Positions 11,942 to 25,695 of a DNA stretch of 64,000 nucleotides are shown one piece after another. The stretch is from Ficedula albicollis (lineage: Eukaryota > Chordata > Aves > Passeriformes > Muscicapidae), in NCBI RefSeq assembly GCF_000247815.1, contig NC_021677.1:7642447-7706446 (forward strand). The letters run 5' to 3'. Both the position numbers and the translations under genes were made by a program. Positions within the stretch are counted from its first letter, which is position 1. Each line of letters starts with the position of its first letter. The notes below the pieces were generated by a model, which was given only the letters and a program-made list of their open reading frames with translations, was not told where the DNA came from and made no database searches.

Positions 11942-14900
11942 TAAGAAAAAAGTTAAAAAGGACAAAAATTTAATCCTTTCCAGCACATGTATCACATGCA
12001 TCTGTCTCATTAAAGCATTCTCCTGGAGTGGTGTAATGTTACATCTAATGGAATCCATTTCAAGGTAAAATGAGTGCTGCTGATGGCTAACACACTGCTC
12101 CCGAGGCCTGGCTTAGACCCCAGTCCTAGTGCAGCCTAGCACTGAAGTAGATTAAATATCAACACGGGTCACATTCTCATGGCCCAGGCACAAGTGCCAA
12201 CATTCTTCCAATTATTCAAGGCCAAAGAAAGAGCAACCTGCCTGACAGAGCTGTGACACAGCTTGATTAGATTTAGCTTAGAAGCCTGCTGAAAAGGATG
12301 CTGTGGTATTTAGCTCAGATGGAGAAAGGAATGGCCTTTCTCTTTAAATGGACTGAGGAGAGGGGAGGAAGAAAAGAAAAAAGAAAAACAGTTAAAAAAA
12401 ATAGCAGAATATATTTCTGCAATGAGGAAGAGCATGGTTTATATTTCAAATGACTGTTTGTTCATAATACACAAAATACAGCCACCATGTTCCACATGTA
12501 TGAACTGGCTTAATTATAAATAGAGGTTTTGTAGACCCTTTATTTAAATAATGTCTTTTTTGCATTCTGCACAGAAATCTTTCAGACCAAATAATTTTAT
12601 CTTCCAGTTAGAAGAGCTCAAGCTGGCAAACAGGACAGAAAAGCATGGACAGAAACTGAGTAAACACTGACACTTCAAACAGAAGTAGTAACAGGAGTTT
12701 GGGTAGGAGAACACCCAATTCCAAAGATCAAAATACCCAAGCAATTTGGCTGTGACTTTAAAGTCTAGGGAAAAAGGCAATTGCGTATTCTGTGATTCAG
12801 ACCTGAGTTTCACATCTAATCATACTGACAGGAATTCCAGGAGTGTAGTAAGGAAGTGGGGCTGTGATGCTGATTTCGCACGGGTAGTGTCCTGACATTC
12901 CTCAGAGGCCTGCTGCCCAGGCATTAGTCAGAGCTCAAAAGACTCTTCATTAGGGCAAATAGACACATTCTTCCATTGAAAATGAACCTAATTTTTAAAA
13001 GAAAAGGAAGTAGATGAGCATAAAAATCACAGTAAATACAGAAAGTATCTTTTTTCCCCACCAGAACCCATACACACATCACATTCTCTCATGTCTCTTC
13101 TGGAGAATTTAGGAAACACTTTTCACCCTGGATATTTTATGAGATATTGCTGTATTCCAGAACAAGATTAGTGTGCTCATTCTGGAGATTTGTGCAAGGC
13201 ATGATTATTTTTAGGTGCCTACTGCTGTTGGAGAAGAAGCAGAATGTGGACAATTCAATAAAAATATCAAGGGACTACTTGTAATTACTTACATATATTC
13301 TTTGCAGAGATCCTGGCTGAGAAAGCAATAACTCGTGCAGCTGGTGGACAACATCAAGTTTTACATGGCCTCAGTATTTAGGACTATCTATTCACCTAAT
13401 TTGCACTACAATTTAGCTACATTGGTGTAGTTGGCTGTAGTTCCTGTCCTGAAAGAGAAAAGATAAAATGTGTTCTGTAAGATTGGAATTTATTAGCAAC
13501 CACACAAATATCAACTTCATGACTGGTTAGAGGAAAAAGAAAAAAAAAAATATATATCACAGGGATCCAAAATTATTTCACCAAGGTATAAATTACACAG
13601 GTACCAGAGGAAATAAAATAATATGCATATATTAATGTAAACCCCAAATTCTGATATCAACATCCCAGAATGCTGCTCAATCAATTGAATTCTGGCATGA
13701 GAAAAGTACCTGTGTAACAAGAAATTAATGAACTTTTCAGTCAAGTGCTTTTTAAATCATATACGAATCTTTTTAGCCAAAAAGATTACGGTTTTATGTT
13801 GAACACTTTTTCAAACATTGGTTTTATTTGGAAAACATAAATTATTTCTCTCAGTTTATCAAGACGAGATACTTTGAATTTTATCTTGTATAAAAGTTTC
13901 ACTTGAATCTTCAGTTACATTCTATTAAAAAAAAAAAATTAAAATGGAATCCTCCAAATGAGATGTCTCGTTAGGTCTGAAATGCATTTACTCTCCCATT
14001 TCTTGCTTGTAAGCTGATTTCATTCCCCCTAATTCCTTTGTCTCACTCTTTCTCCACTTTTGGTTCTTACAGAAAATGTATTTGCGCAGCTGTACTCATA
14101 AAGCACATATATTTGAATTTTATTAGCATTATGCTGGCACAAAAATTCGATTAAAAGTAGCCTTTTAAGTTTTGGGTTATTCTAAAAAGGTATTTAACCA
14201 CCAGCAAAGCGGCAGAAATCATACCAGGTCCTTGTGTAGTAAATGTTCCTGTATTCTCTTCCTAACTCCTAAATGGTTTGATCAACTTTGGTATAGAGTT
14301 TATCATCCTCTACCAACCCTGTCCCACATCAGCTTACGGAGGGGGCTGTTAGATGGTGAATTTACCATATCTCTTTATGCCTAAAGGCTGCTTTGTCTTT
14401 CAAAAAATACTCTGAATTTTGGATCTTTAATGTTCTCTCTCTCTTTTTGACACCACATAATTCCCCCCTCTCCAGGTTTTTCCTTACTCAGTTGACTTTC
14501 ATAATTCATTTACATTTTTGGCTGGAACCTAATAAAGGTTTTCCTTTTGACATAAAATAGTCCAGACAGTTGAAAATAGATGGCATTGGGCCTGGAATCA
14601 GAGCCACTGCATTTAAAAACAGAGCCTGGAAGCACCTATTGCACTTTTTTTTTTTTTTTGGTCTGGAAATGGGAAAAGAAAAAGAAAGTTCATCCTCAGC
14701 ATTCTGTATCAGTCTCTTCATTTTGAGAGGCTTACTGTGACCCACATAGGTTTTAATCTCCTCTTTACCTTTCCAGGCTTTTAAGGAAAAGCTAATTTTG
14801 GCCCTCTGACTACATGCTTTTTTTTTTTTTACACGAGAGTCATGTGGAATGTGACACTAAGTAAGCATCCACTTGGGAGAAGCAAACACCTTGCACCTCA

Positions 14901-16794
14901 AGTGCAGCCACAGAAAGCAGAGGGGCACCGACTCGTGAAGCAGAGGTTTGTTCTGGTAGTGGAGGTTCCCTGTGCCCCTCCAGGCTGCCTGTGAAGGGAG
15001 CAGCCCCCCCTGACACAACCCATTTTCTGCTCTTCATTCAAGCAGAAGAGCCCTTAAGTCTTGACTTTCTGTCCTTGGCAAAATAAAACCCCCTACGTGC
15101 ATCTGCCTTGTCCCAGGGCCACTGGACTAATTTTTAACGAAAGAAATGTTTCTAAAATGAATGAGTTACAGAAAGAGCATCCTATCCTTCCATCCCCTAT
15201 TCCTACCTGCACGTGGCACTCTGATGGAACAACAGCCACCTAAAACTTTCATGTAATGTTATGAAATTGCAGAAATTATCAATTGCCTTAGAAATACCAC
15301 CACATTTCCACAAGTAGTGTTTTATCCATTCATTGAAATATAAAAAGAAGGTCCTACAAACACAAATTATCTACCCTGACCAAATGGGATCATTCATCTG
15401 AAAATGGGTTGCATAATCAAGGCCTTTATTTTCCACGTGGCATCCTGATACATATTTCAACTTGTCAAACTAACTGGAAAAACCACAGTGGAACCTTGGG
15501 CATCCTGGGTGCAGTATCAACTCCACAATCAATCAGATACCATGTATAGCCCTGAAATGAAAGTTATTTCATGTTCATTCCTGCTCCTGGCAATATCAGT
15601 TCTATAAACAATTATTTCAAATACATGTGTTTTAATTTAGTGCTGTAGCACAGAGGTTATCTAGTGCCTAAACACTCAACTTTCTTTCTGCTCTCCAAAG
15701 GTCCAGGCAACTGCATCTGAAAGATGAGGTACTCAAGGGGGAATTGGTAGGGGTGGATATAAACCTGCATCTGATTGACGTACAATGTAGATCAGGCTTC
15801 CAAAAAATCTACTCATATTCTTCAGAGAGGAAAATAAAGGATCTGACCTTCTAATCTGGTTGCAATTTAATTTCTAGAAAATTAAATTTAAATCTCTAGT
15901 TTTAAATGCAAACTTTCTGCAATGCTGTATGACTACAGACAACTAGTGTTTTGGACCCTTTTCTAGTTTTAATGATTTATTGAGGTACCCAGGAAAACAA
16001 GAAACACCAAAAGGAAAGACTAGACAAGGTACCTGACACTCCTGCTGTCAAGTAGTTGAAACACCTGTAAGATTATAACAAAAATGTGAGAAATCAAAAT
16101 GGCTAAAAGCTGATAGAGAATGTAACAATAATGCCTTAACATTACCAGCTGTTGAAGCTGAAGGGATGGAAAGTTGCCAACAAGAATGCAGTCCTAGGAA
16201 AGATGCAGTGGCATGTTTTGTCTCAGGGAAGGGGCAGTGGTCATCGTGGTAGCTGATGACAGCCCTTTGAATCCTGGCATATGACACAATGCAGAAGAAA
16301 TCTGAGTGGAGTGTTTACAGCACAGAAAAAGTTTAAAAGAAACCTCAGACCAAGAAGTTGACTGGTTTAATGGCTTTGCTGCAGATATGCAGGCAAACAA
16401 CTTGAAGAGAGCATGTGCTCTGCAGCCATGTGTCTCCTGCTTACAAGTACTGGGAGCTGTCCCTGTGATCGGGGGCTGGATTCTTGGATTTCAACTTTAG
16501 AAAATCTTGACATAAAATTCACAGGAAGACGGTTACAAGAGTTAACGTAACACTATTTGCTTCTGCGTCACATCACTGTTCCAAAATTAAAAACATTTAA
16601 AGTTATTAAAATTAAGAATTTGACTAAGCAGTGTTGAATTGCATGAATTTAAATCCCCACGAGATAAGTAAAACTTTTGCAGTAGAAAATTTTTGCCTCT
16701 ACTTCTTACCTATTTAAAACAGAATTGAAGTAATGCTATAAACTATTCTTTGAAAGAGTAAATTCTCTTTACAATTATAGGAACGCAGTATTAT
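11942..16794. other. Noncoding sequence, nothing recognised
   Basis: AT-rich single-copy sequence with short A or T homopolymers (near 13540, 13927, 14645 and 14819). A small perfect hairpin lies at 13766-13787 (9-bp arms AATCTTTTT, 4-base loop). Open frames are all under 90 codons and none is recognisable. Confidence 0.6.
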
Positions 16795-17550
16795 AACAAT
16801 AACAATAACAATAACAATAACAATAACAATAACAATAACAATAACAATAACAATAACAATAACAATAACAATAACAATAACAATAACAATAACAATAACA
16901 ATAACAATAACAATAACAATAACAATAACAATAACAATAACAATAACAATAACAATAACAATAACAATAACAATAACAATAACAATAACAATAACAATAA
17001 CAATAACAATAACAATAACAATAACAATAACAATAACAATAACAATAACAATAACAATAACAATAACAATAACAATAACAATAACAATAACAATAACAAT
17101 AACAATAACAATAACAATAACAATAACAATAACAATAACAATAACAATAACAATAACAATAACAATAACAATAACAATAACAATAACAATAACAATAACA
17201 ATAACAATAACAATAACAATAACAATAACAATAACAATAACAATAACAATAACAATAACAATAACAATAACAATAACAATAACAATAACAATAACAATAA
17301 CAATAACAATAACAATAACAATAACAATAACAATAACAATAACAATAACAATAACAATAACAATAACAATAACAATAACAATAACAATAACAATAACAAT
17401 AACAATAACAATAACAATAACAATAACAATAACAATAACAATAACAATAACAATAACAATAACAATAACAATAACAATAACAATAACAATAACAATAACA
17501 ATAACAATAACAATAACAATAACAATAACAATAACAATAACAATAACAAT
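16795..17550. repeat. (AACAAT)126 perfect hexanucleotide array
   Basis: 756 bp of AACAAT repeated 126 times without a single interruption. On the minus strand it translates to spurious Ile-Val, Tyr-Cys and Leu repeats. Such perfection over this length suggests a very recent expansion or, more likely, gap closing by k-mer extension. Confidence 0.97.
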
Positions 17551-17553
17551 AAA

Positions 17554-17601
17554 CAATAATCAATAATCAATAATCAATAATCAATAATCAATAATCAATA
17601 A
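17554..17601. repeat. (CAATAAT)n heptamer array beside the hexamer array
   Basis: About seven CAATAAT units directly follow the hexamer array. The change from a 6-bp to a 7-bp register is abrupt, through the junction AAACAATAAT. Confidence 0.95.
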
Positions 17602-18135
17602 GATCCAGATCACAAGGATCTTACATCTCTGAGGAAAATTCATAGTCAGATTTCTAAAGTCAATGCAACTACATCTGCCAAAAGAAGGTCTTCAAGAAAA
17701 AAGGAGTTGGAAGTTTGGCCTGAAGCTATCCTAGTGATAGAACTAGTGCTACAGTAATACAGCACACTGCCATCCCCTCACTTCTCTTTTATTGATGCTT
17801 TACCCATGAGGATCCAAATAACTTCAGTTCTATGGAATAAAGTACCACTGAATAAGGGGATCCAGGTCTCACCCAATGCAGGTGGTGAGGTGAAGAACTG
17901 GATGTTTGACAGAAATGTCCCCACCGACACACTCTACTCTCATTTTTCCAATTCATTGCATGCTGTGGTTCAGGGAAGCATATACAGGAAAGATCACATT
18001 ATGTGCTTAAGGATTGAGGTCAGTGGGAGTTGGCACCTGAGGCAAGGCTGTCTTCCATCTTGCCCACATTTCTGTCTCAGTGCAGAATTTCAAGTCATGG
18101 TCTACTCCCCATAGGCATAGTTCCATGCTTCGATG
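17602..18135. other. Noncoding sequence, nothing recognised
   Basis: Single-copy sequence. A 102-codon plus-strand frame (17806-18114) has no recognisable motif and is probably chance. Confidence 0.55.
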
Positions 18136-18290
18136 GAGTCACAGAATCCTCTGGAGACTGATCTATGTTAACCCCTCTGTCAAAGCAAGTTACATAGGAA
18201 CACATCCAGGTGGGTTTGGAATATCTGCAGAAGCACTTCAAGTCCATGTGGCCCAGCATTGTCACCTAAAAGAAGCCCTTCTGTCCTTCC
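18136..18290 (-). mobile_element. CR1 LINE 3' fragment, minus strand
   Basis: Read on the minus strand, this matches the end of the CR1 reverse-transcriptase ORF. The peptide LLQIFQTHLDVFLCNLL ends at a stop just before a short 3' tail, and CR1 elements typically end in a phrase of the form EIF-THLD-VL. On the plus strand, CACAGAATC near 18138 corresponds to the CR1 3' terminal octamers in reverse, and the GGAACACATCCAGGTGGG stretch is typical of reversed CR1 ends. Similarity fades after about 18290, so that boundary is approximate. It is 5'-truncated and dead. Confidence 0.7.
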
Positions 18291-21200
18291 CCTTCTGCTC
18301 ATTCCTTCTCCTGAGCAGCATTTCTTCATCCTGGTACAAGCCAGTGCAAAGGTAAAACAGATTAGGAAACATGATCTGGCTGAAAACAAACCTGGCAGGA
18401 AAAAAATGTCAAAAATTGTCCATTTTCAGCCAAATTGATTCTCCAAATAATTTCACTGTGTAGCCACTGAACCAGTCACGCTCTGCCAGCTTAAGAGATG
18501 TAGTGCTATTGAGAGGGAGTAGCCTAGAGGACAGGAAAGGATGACAAAATTCTTATTGTGTGGTTGTAATAATGAAAATATTCCTTTCCCCCTTCTGCAG
18601 AGTTCCTAGTTATATCCCCAGAGCATTTCCAATGTTCCAGGGACAGATTCCCCAGTACGTGGTACAAGTAATCTCTTCTGCTGATGGTGACGGAAGAAGA
18701 GAGTATAAATCAGATGAGGAAATTTTGCCAACCTCAACCAGCTTTGTAGATTTTAGATGCAACATTCTGTGATATAAATTGGGTTTAGCCACACTTCTTC
18801 AGAAACTTCTGCAGAGTTGTCTGCATTTTTCTGAGGCTGGAGTGATGTCACAGTTCCTTTCCAATCTTTACAGTTCAACCTCTTTCCCTTTGAAACCGGC
18901 CACTACCATTTCTCATGTCTGCCCTCCAGCATTTTAGTGCATTCACCACCTGGCTTTCTTACACCTATTTCAGAGCTGCTAAGCAGCAGTGGAATTCCCT
19001 AGAAGGGATTTGAGCTGGAGAAATGCCAAGAGTCATAGCAATAAAATAAAAATAACAACAAAAACAACAGGGTATTATAGATGTTCAACACTATTCAGAA
19101 TCAGATTCTTGGTGTATGAACAGTGGCAAGTTTGGGAGCCACCTGCACAGTCTAAAGCAACCCTACAAAAACTATGTGTAATGCTATAAAATGGTTATTC
19201 TTATTAGCTGCTGTAACAGCGTAGGGATCTCTGCCAAGAACTACGGACCTTACATGTGGTCCTTTGATAAATATCTTTGTATGCACTTGGTATTAGCAAA
19301 AGCATTACCATCTGTTTATCTTGCACTAATACACATCACGTTTTTGCATAAATCCTGGCTTGTATTGCCTAAGCCAAAGCTAGGCAATATATGCATCAGA
19401 ATGGGTGACAAAGGTTTAAATCAAGCAGGCCATGTTTCAGCACGTTATTCATAAAACTAGGTCATGGGATAAATGTACTGTTGGAACACAGCTTTATATT
19501 AATTTTCCCAGTAAGATGCATCATAAATATTAACTGTCCTGAACACATACACACAGGCTCATGGCCTTGGCTCCGGGCCCTTCGCATGGAAGCTGGGGAA
19601 TGAGCGCTGACTTAAGGTGGTGAGAATGTGACGAACTCTGAATTATCATCAGTAATAGAGCTGTTGCTGCCTCCAGCTTTTCCAGCCAAGCAGTAACACA
19701 GGAGCTGAGCACCATAGGGACTGGTCCTGCAGTACCTCTCTGGTGGGAGCTGCATTTCTGGGAGGCTGCCCCTTCAGCAGCTCCGATCTGAGTGTTGCTT
19801 TCACAAACTCACACAAACTTGTGCTTCTTTCCTATTTTCTGCCATTAATGTGGGCTCAGGACCTCCCCTCCTCCCCCAAGCACTCCCCATTTTCCTGTTA
19901 TCTCCCAGCATAACTTCCAGCTTGCCCGGAAGCAGGGAGGCCCTGGATACCAGGAGCAGGTAACCTTGCACACAGTGAGGCTGCAGCGCTGCGGGAACTT
20001 CCAGAAAAAATAGTGTAGCAGTATCTAATTATTTACAGCAGCAGTGCAAAGAAGATTAAGATTATTTGTGATCATGAGTACACATCCTTCTTTCCATTCT
20101 CATGGTATTTCCTGCCCGAGTGAAAGGAGGAAGAACCAGAAATCCACTGAGAATGTCTGTGTCTAAATTTTTTTTTCAGCCTCAAGAAGTATAGCCAATA
20201 ATAACAGTATTCAGAGTGTTTTTCCCTGATAATTTTCAATGTGCCTCACAAGAGGGATAAGAGGGGTAAGAATAATGATCTTTATTTTATAGACTATAAC
20301 ACGACCAACAAAAAAGCCAAGAAAGAAACCCAGATAGCTTGCCCTTTCCTCTTGGCTTTGCTATTATTTAAGGATTAGGACCCACATTCAGGATAACACC
20401 TCAACCACACGCCTGACTTCAAGCATTTGTTTAAGTCGCACTGATTTAAGCACATGCTTAAAATCAAGCATATTCTTAAATATGTTCCCTAACATATTAA
20501 ATAACCATCCAGTCTTCTGAGTGCATATTCAAAGAAGACCAGATTTTATTAAAATTCAGGAAGAGGGGGAAGAACAGACTGGGTGCAGCTGTTTTGCCCT
20601 GAAGTCATCCTGGTAGACGTCCCCATATTGCAGTTAAAAACCATGTAGTGCTCTCAGTTATTGCCAAGAAAGTAAAAAAAGTTAATGGCATCTCACCAGA
20701 AGGAAAAAACGATGCCAAATTCACCTGAATTGACTGAACTTTCAAAATCACCGGCATTTCCCAATGTTGCTTTCCCAGATTTCCCTGTGAGAATTACAAA
20801 ACCTTGCTGCTGAAAGGAGGCAGCAAAAGAAATCTCAGCACAGGGCCAACTCCACCTGTGCCTCTGTGAAGCAGAGAAACCTCTTGCTTAGTCCAACAAC
20901 AAGTTTATTGCTAATATCCCACCGTGACAGTATTTATCTAAAGAAGCGTAACAAATTCTTTATATTTACTTCCACTCCTCTTCTGTTGCCTAATTTTGCT
21001 CTAAACATTACATTCCTTATTTTCTATTGGTCTAACAGCCACGTATTTCTACATCTGTCTTGATGAAGTACCTATAGAGGACTTTTATTGAGGATGGGTG
21101 AAATGTCTGAATTTTAAATTTCCAAAACCATTTCACAAAGGAGAATCTTTGTCCCCATTTACTGTCTGGAATTTTTAGTCTGGGACACTCCAGTTTAAGG

Positions 21201-21615
21201 AACTGATGACCCCAACCAAGACACTGCTTTACACACTGCCCATATGGAAAGAAAATAATGTTTTGCAAAGAGCACCTTTCACAGGTGCACCCAAACCTTT
21301 TTTGAGGGATGTATTTCAAATTCCCATTGAGGTTACAGATTGAAATTTGGGGGAAGGTAGTTTACCGTCTCACTCGCTCTCTTACTGTAAGATACCTTAT
21401 CGTGTTTATGTGTGTCTGTTCTGCCATGGAAAAAGAAGGGGATTTGGGGTCTTTTTTTCTCAGTTTAGCAGCCCAAATGTACTACTGTTGTCATTTAATA
21501 CATCCAAAATAAGACAAGGTCGGGGCCAAATTAATGAAATACGGCCCTGAAAGTAAGATGATGATACGGCATTGAGTAAACATGCATATATGTTTATAAA
21601 TTATATTATGATTGA
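18291..21615. other. Noncoding sequence, nothing recognised
   Basis: Single-copy noncoding sequence with only short open frames (under 100 codons). Around 20240-20300 there is a faint resemblance to ancient SINE or LINE 3' sequence, too weak to call. Confidence 0.55.
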
Positions 21616-22695
21616 TATGATATGATATGATATGATATGATATGATATGATATGATATGATATGATATGATATGATATGATATGATATGATATGATATGA
21701 TATGATATGATATGATATGATATGATATGATATGATATGATATGATATGATATGATATGATATGATATGATATGATATGATATGATATGATATGATATGA
21801 TATGATATGATATGATATGATATGATATGATATGATATGATATGATATGATATGATATGATATGATATGATATGATATGATATGATATGATATGATATGA
21901 TATGATATGATATGATATGATATGATATGATATGATATGATATGATATGATATGATATGATATGATATGATATGATATGATATGATATGATATGATATGA
22001 TATGATATGATATGATATGATATGATATGATATGATATGATATGATATGATATGATATGATATGATATGATATGATATGATATGATATGATATGATATGA
22101 TATGATATGATATGATATGATATGATATGATATGATATGATATGATATGATATGATATGATATGATATGATATGATATGATATGATATGATATGATATGA
22201 TATGATATGATATGATATGATATGATATGATATGATATGATATGATATGATATGATATGATATGATATGATATGATATGATATGATATGATATGATATGA
22301 TATGATATGATATGATATGATATGATATGATATGATATGATATGATATGATATGATATGATATGATATGATATGATATGATATGATATGATATGATATGA
22401 TATGATATGATATGATATGATATGATATGATATGATATGATATGATATGATATGATATGATATGATATGATATGATATGATATGATATGATATGATATGA
22501 TATGATATGATATGATATGATATGATATGATATGATATGATATGATATGATATGATATGATATGATATGATATGATATGATATGATATGATATGATATGA
22601 TATGATATGATATGATATGATATGATATGATATGATATGATATGATATGATATGATATGATATGATATGATATGATATGATATGATATGATATGA
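21616..22695. repeat. (TATGA)216 perfect pentanucleotide array
   Basis: 1080 bp made of 216 uninterrupted TATGA units. The same motif in reverse complement, (TATCA)108, forms the array at 38011-38550. No variant unit occurs inside, which is unusual for a natural array of this length. Confidence 0.97.
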
Positions 22696-22720
22696 TATTA
22701 TATTATATTATATTATATTA
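22696..22720. repeat. (TATTA)5 tail of the pentamer array
   Basis: Five TATTA units follow the TATGA array in register. A G-to-T variant of the unit at the array edge is what one expects of a real microsatellite flank. The sequence then leaves the repeat through TATATGAATG. Confidence 0.95.
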
Positions 22721-24510
22721 TATATGAATGATATGACTTATTATCTAGTCAGATATATTAATAATAAGAAAATACAAGAAAAGAAAGACAAAGATTCTGT
22801 CACTATAAAAGCAGAGACCCTCCATCTTCAGGAAGCTTCTCATTGTCCACCACCATTACAGTTGCTGACTCATGTTTTTCTGGTCTTTCAGATAGTGACT
22901 TCTCTGGGCTTTTTATAATCAATATATTGCGCTCTCTAAAGGTTTCCACCGAGGTCCAAACACTCTGGCAGAATTTTAATGGCAAAGAGAAAGATTTTCA
23001 GCTCTAAGACCAAGCCAAATTTGTGGTGAAAAGTTTGCTTGGCTCTTAACTGACCACAGAAGCAATAAATGGTTAAATTTTCTGTCTCATTTGGAAGACT
23101 TATAACTGGTATAAAAGGAGGAACATTTAATTTATTGGCTGCAGAATAAGTAATAATTTGGAGTGCTCCATGAAAGACAGATCAAGGCTTTCAAACCTAA
23201 TTCTTTTGCTTGGTAAAAACATCCCTTTTAGCTGCTATGCAGGACTTGGATATCATGACAGATTTTACAAATATTGCCAGCCTGAACGCAGAAAACAATG
23301 AGAGATTATCTCTGTTGTAATAATACAACAACAAAGTGGAGGTAATGTGGTCATTTTATGCTGATGCCAGTGGTGTGTTGGCCCCATAACATCAGGAAGA
23401 TCCTTTTCTTCGCTCTTCTGTGCACATACACAGTGTGAAGCAAGACACAATGGAAGACCATATGTAGGGCAACCAAATGAGTGCTGAGACATTTCCTTTT
23501 GTTTCAAAGTGAGAAAAATTCCAGTTATCAAGACCTTTTGGTAGAGACTTTGGGTCAGCCGATACACATGGCTGTGCCTCCTTGAATAGTGCAGCTGAAA
23601 CCATGGGAAATATTCACCATTTGTAAGTTAGATCCAGGTTTAAGTCTTCTGCTGCCTTTGTAAAGCAATGTTATGGGAAAATGTTTTGTCCATAGTAAAC
23701 TCAGGTTAGGATGCTCCTACCAAATAAGTGGGCAGGAATATATTACCCCATGGTGAGAAATGACAGAAAGTTTTTAACCAGATCCACAGCTTGAGAAATT
23801 CCAATATCTGTAATAGAGCAATGCTGATTTCCACCAATTAAAGAGCTGGCCTTTTATTTTCTTTTTTATTTGTTTTCCCCTAACACAAATTCAATAATTT
23901 CCCAAAGGTAAAACCTGCTTCAAAGCATTTTTAGGGGAACATTAAAGAAAAGGAATTTGTAACACTGACTGTCATTATTTTATCTAGGACTTTACTGCAA
24001 TTAAAAAGAATGTAAAATGCTGTTGCTGCCTGGACAGTTACTTTGGGATTTTTAGCCTTGGAAAAACACAGGCTATGACTCCTTGTGTCAGAGCAAGGGC
24101 CTCCACACATTGTCCCTGCATTATGCTTTTTGATCCTGTTAAAAAATGCTACCCTGTGCAGCTCCATGCATCAAAGGAAGACTTGTTCACACTGGGATCT
24201 GTTTCAGCCCTTAGGCAACAAGACCAAAAGACCCTTCTCATAAATTCTAATTCAAAAGTTTTTAGTTATCAAGAGGAAGTTTCCAATTGCTCTCTTACAT
24301 GTGGGAAAATATGTAAGCTACTGAGAGGACCTTTTGTCTGCGAATTTAATGGGGGCAATTTGCAAGGGGGAGTGCAAAGGTTCTAATATGCAGTGTGCAC
24401 AGACAGTAAGCAGGCACATACTTGCTATTTAATGAAGTTGCATGAATCATTAGCCATACAATAACCATTGGGTTCTATAAATCACCTGCAAAGATTTTTT
24501 TTTTTTTTAG
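22721..24510. other. Noncoding sequence, nothing recognised
   Basis: Single-copy sequence with short open frames only (103 codons or fewer). A poly-T tract ending near 24509 directly precedes the CR1 insertion. Confidence 0.55.
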
Positions 24511-25583
24511 GTCAGTAAGTTGAGCAGCAGAGTGGAGCACCTCAAGGAGACCAGGAAGCAGGAGGAGAGTGGTGGTGAATGGTGCTGCATCCAGCTGGCG
24601 ACCAGTCACCAGTGGTGTCCCTCAGGGCTCTGTGCTGGGGCCAGTCCTGTTCAATATTTTCATTGAGGACGTGGATGAGGGTACTGAGTCCTTCATTAGT
24701 AAATTTGCAGATGACACTAAGCTGGGAGCATGTGTCGATCCTCCGGAAGGTAGGAGGGCTCTGCAGAGAGACCTGGAACAGTTGGATGGATGTGCAGAGT
24801 CCAGTAGGATGAAATTAAATCAGTCCAAGTGCCGAGTCCTGCATTTTGGCCACAATAACCCCCTGCAGTGTTACAGGCTGGGGATGGTGTGGCTGGACAG
24901 TGCCCAGGCAGAAAGGGACCTGGGGGTGATGGTCGACAGCCGACTGAACATGAGCCAGCAGTGTGCCCAGGTGGCCAAGAAGGCCAGTGGCCCCTGGCCT
25001 GCATCAGGAACAGTGTGGCCAGCAGGAGCAGGGAGGTCATTCTTCCCTCTACTCAGCACTGGTGAGGCCACACCTCGAGTGCCGTTTCCAGTCCTGGGCC
25101 CTCAGTTTAGGAAGGACATTGAGAGGCTTGAGCACATCCAGAGGAGGGAACAAGGCTGGAGAGGGGCTGGAACACAAACCCTGTGAGGAATGGCTGAGGG
25201 AGCTGGGGTTGTTTAGCCTGGAGAAAAGGAGACTCAGGGGTGGCCTTATCACTCTGTACAGCTCCCTGAAAGGTGGCTGTAGTCAGGTGGGGGTCGGTCT
25301 CTTTCACGAGGCAACAACCAACAGAACAAGAGGACACAGCCTTAAGCTGCACCAAGGGAAATGTAGGTTGGATATTAGGAAAAAGTTTTTTACTCATAGA
25401 GTGATAAAGTACTGGAATTGTCTTCCCAGGGAGGTGGTGGAGCCACCATTCCTGGATGTGTTTAAAAAACTGGATGTGGCTCTCGATGCCATGGTTTAGT
25501 TGAGGTGTTAAGGCATGGGTTGGACTCCATGATTTTGTAGGTGTCTTCCAACCTAGTGATTCTATGGTTCTGTGATTCTGTGG
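24511..25583 (+). mobile_element. CR1 LINE, 5'-truncated and frame-broken (reverse transcriptase to 3' end)
   Basis: CR1 is a non-LTR retrotransposon whose ORF2 encodes an endonuclease and a reverse transcriptase. Visible here are the RT motif SGVPQGSVLGP (24611-24643) and the catalytic FADD box (24704-24715), followed by the downstream RT and C-terminal region up to a stop at 25497-25499. A short 3' tail ends in degenerate octamers (ATTCTATG, GTTCTGTG, ATTCTGTG) near 25558-25581. At least four frameshifts break the ORF: the CR1-like peptide moves from frame 2 to 1 (near 24985), to 3 (near 25045), to 2 (near 25100) and back to 3 (near 25150). The endonuclease and upstream RT are missing. The first 50 bases (24511-24562) read VSKLSSRVEHLKETRKQEES, a coiled-coil-like peptide in another frame that may come from ORF1. 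Not functional. Confidence 0.93.
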
Positions 25584-25612
25584 TAAGAAAAGTTACATTT
25601 TGTTGCCATAGT

Positions 25613-25692
25613 GTTACAGAATCAAAGTCCTTTAGGTTGGAAGAGACCTCTCATATCAAGTCCAACCATTAACCAAACACTGCCAAGGCAAC
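25613..25692 (-). mobile_element. CR1 LINE 3' end fragment, minus strand
   Basis: Read in reverse this is a CR1 3' terminus. The plus strand shows ACAGAATC, then TTTAGGTTGGAAGAGACCTC, then AAGTCCAACC and CACTGCCAAGG, the usual order in reversed CR1 tails. It is only about 80 bp and lies between two plus-strand CR1 pieces. Confidence 0.85.
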
Positions 25693-25695
25693 CAC

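Noticed and set aside
13766..13787. Hairpin AATCTTTTT-AGCC-AAAAAGATT resembling a terminator
   Set aside because: Bacterial-style termination is irrelevant in vertebrate DNA, and 9-bp A/T arms are expected by chance in 64 kb.
16714..17570. Minus-strand Ile-Val, Tyr-Cys and poly-Leu frames
   Set aside because: Translations of the AACAAT array in three registers.
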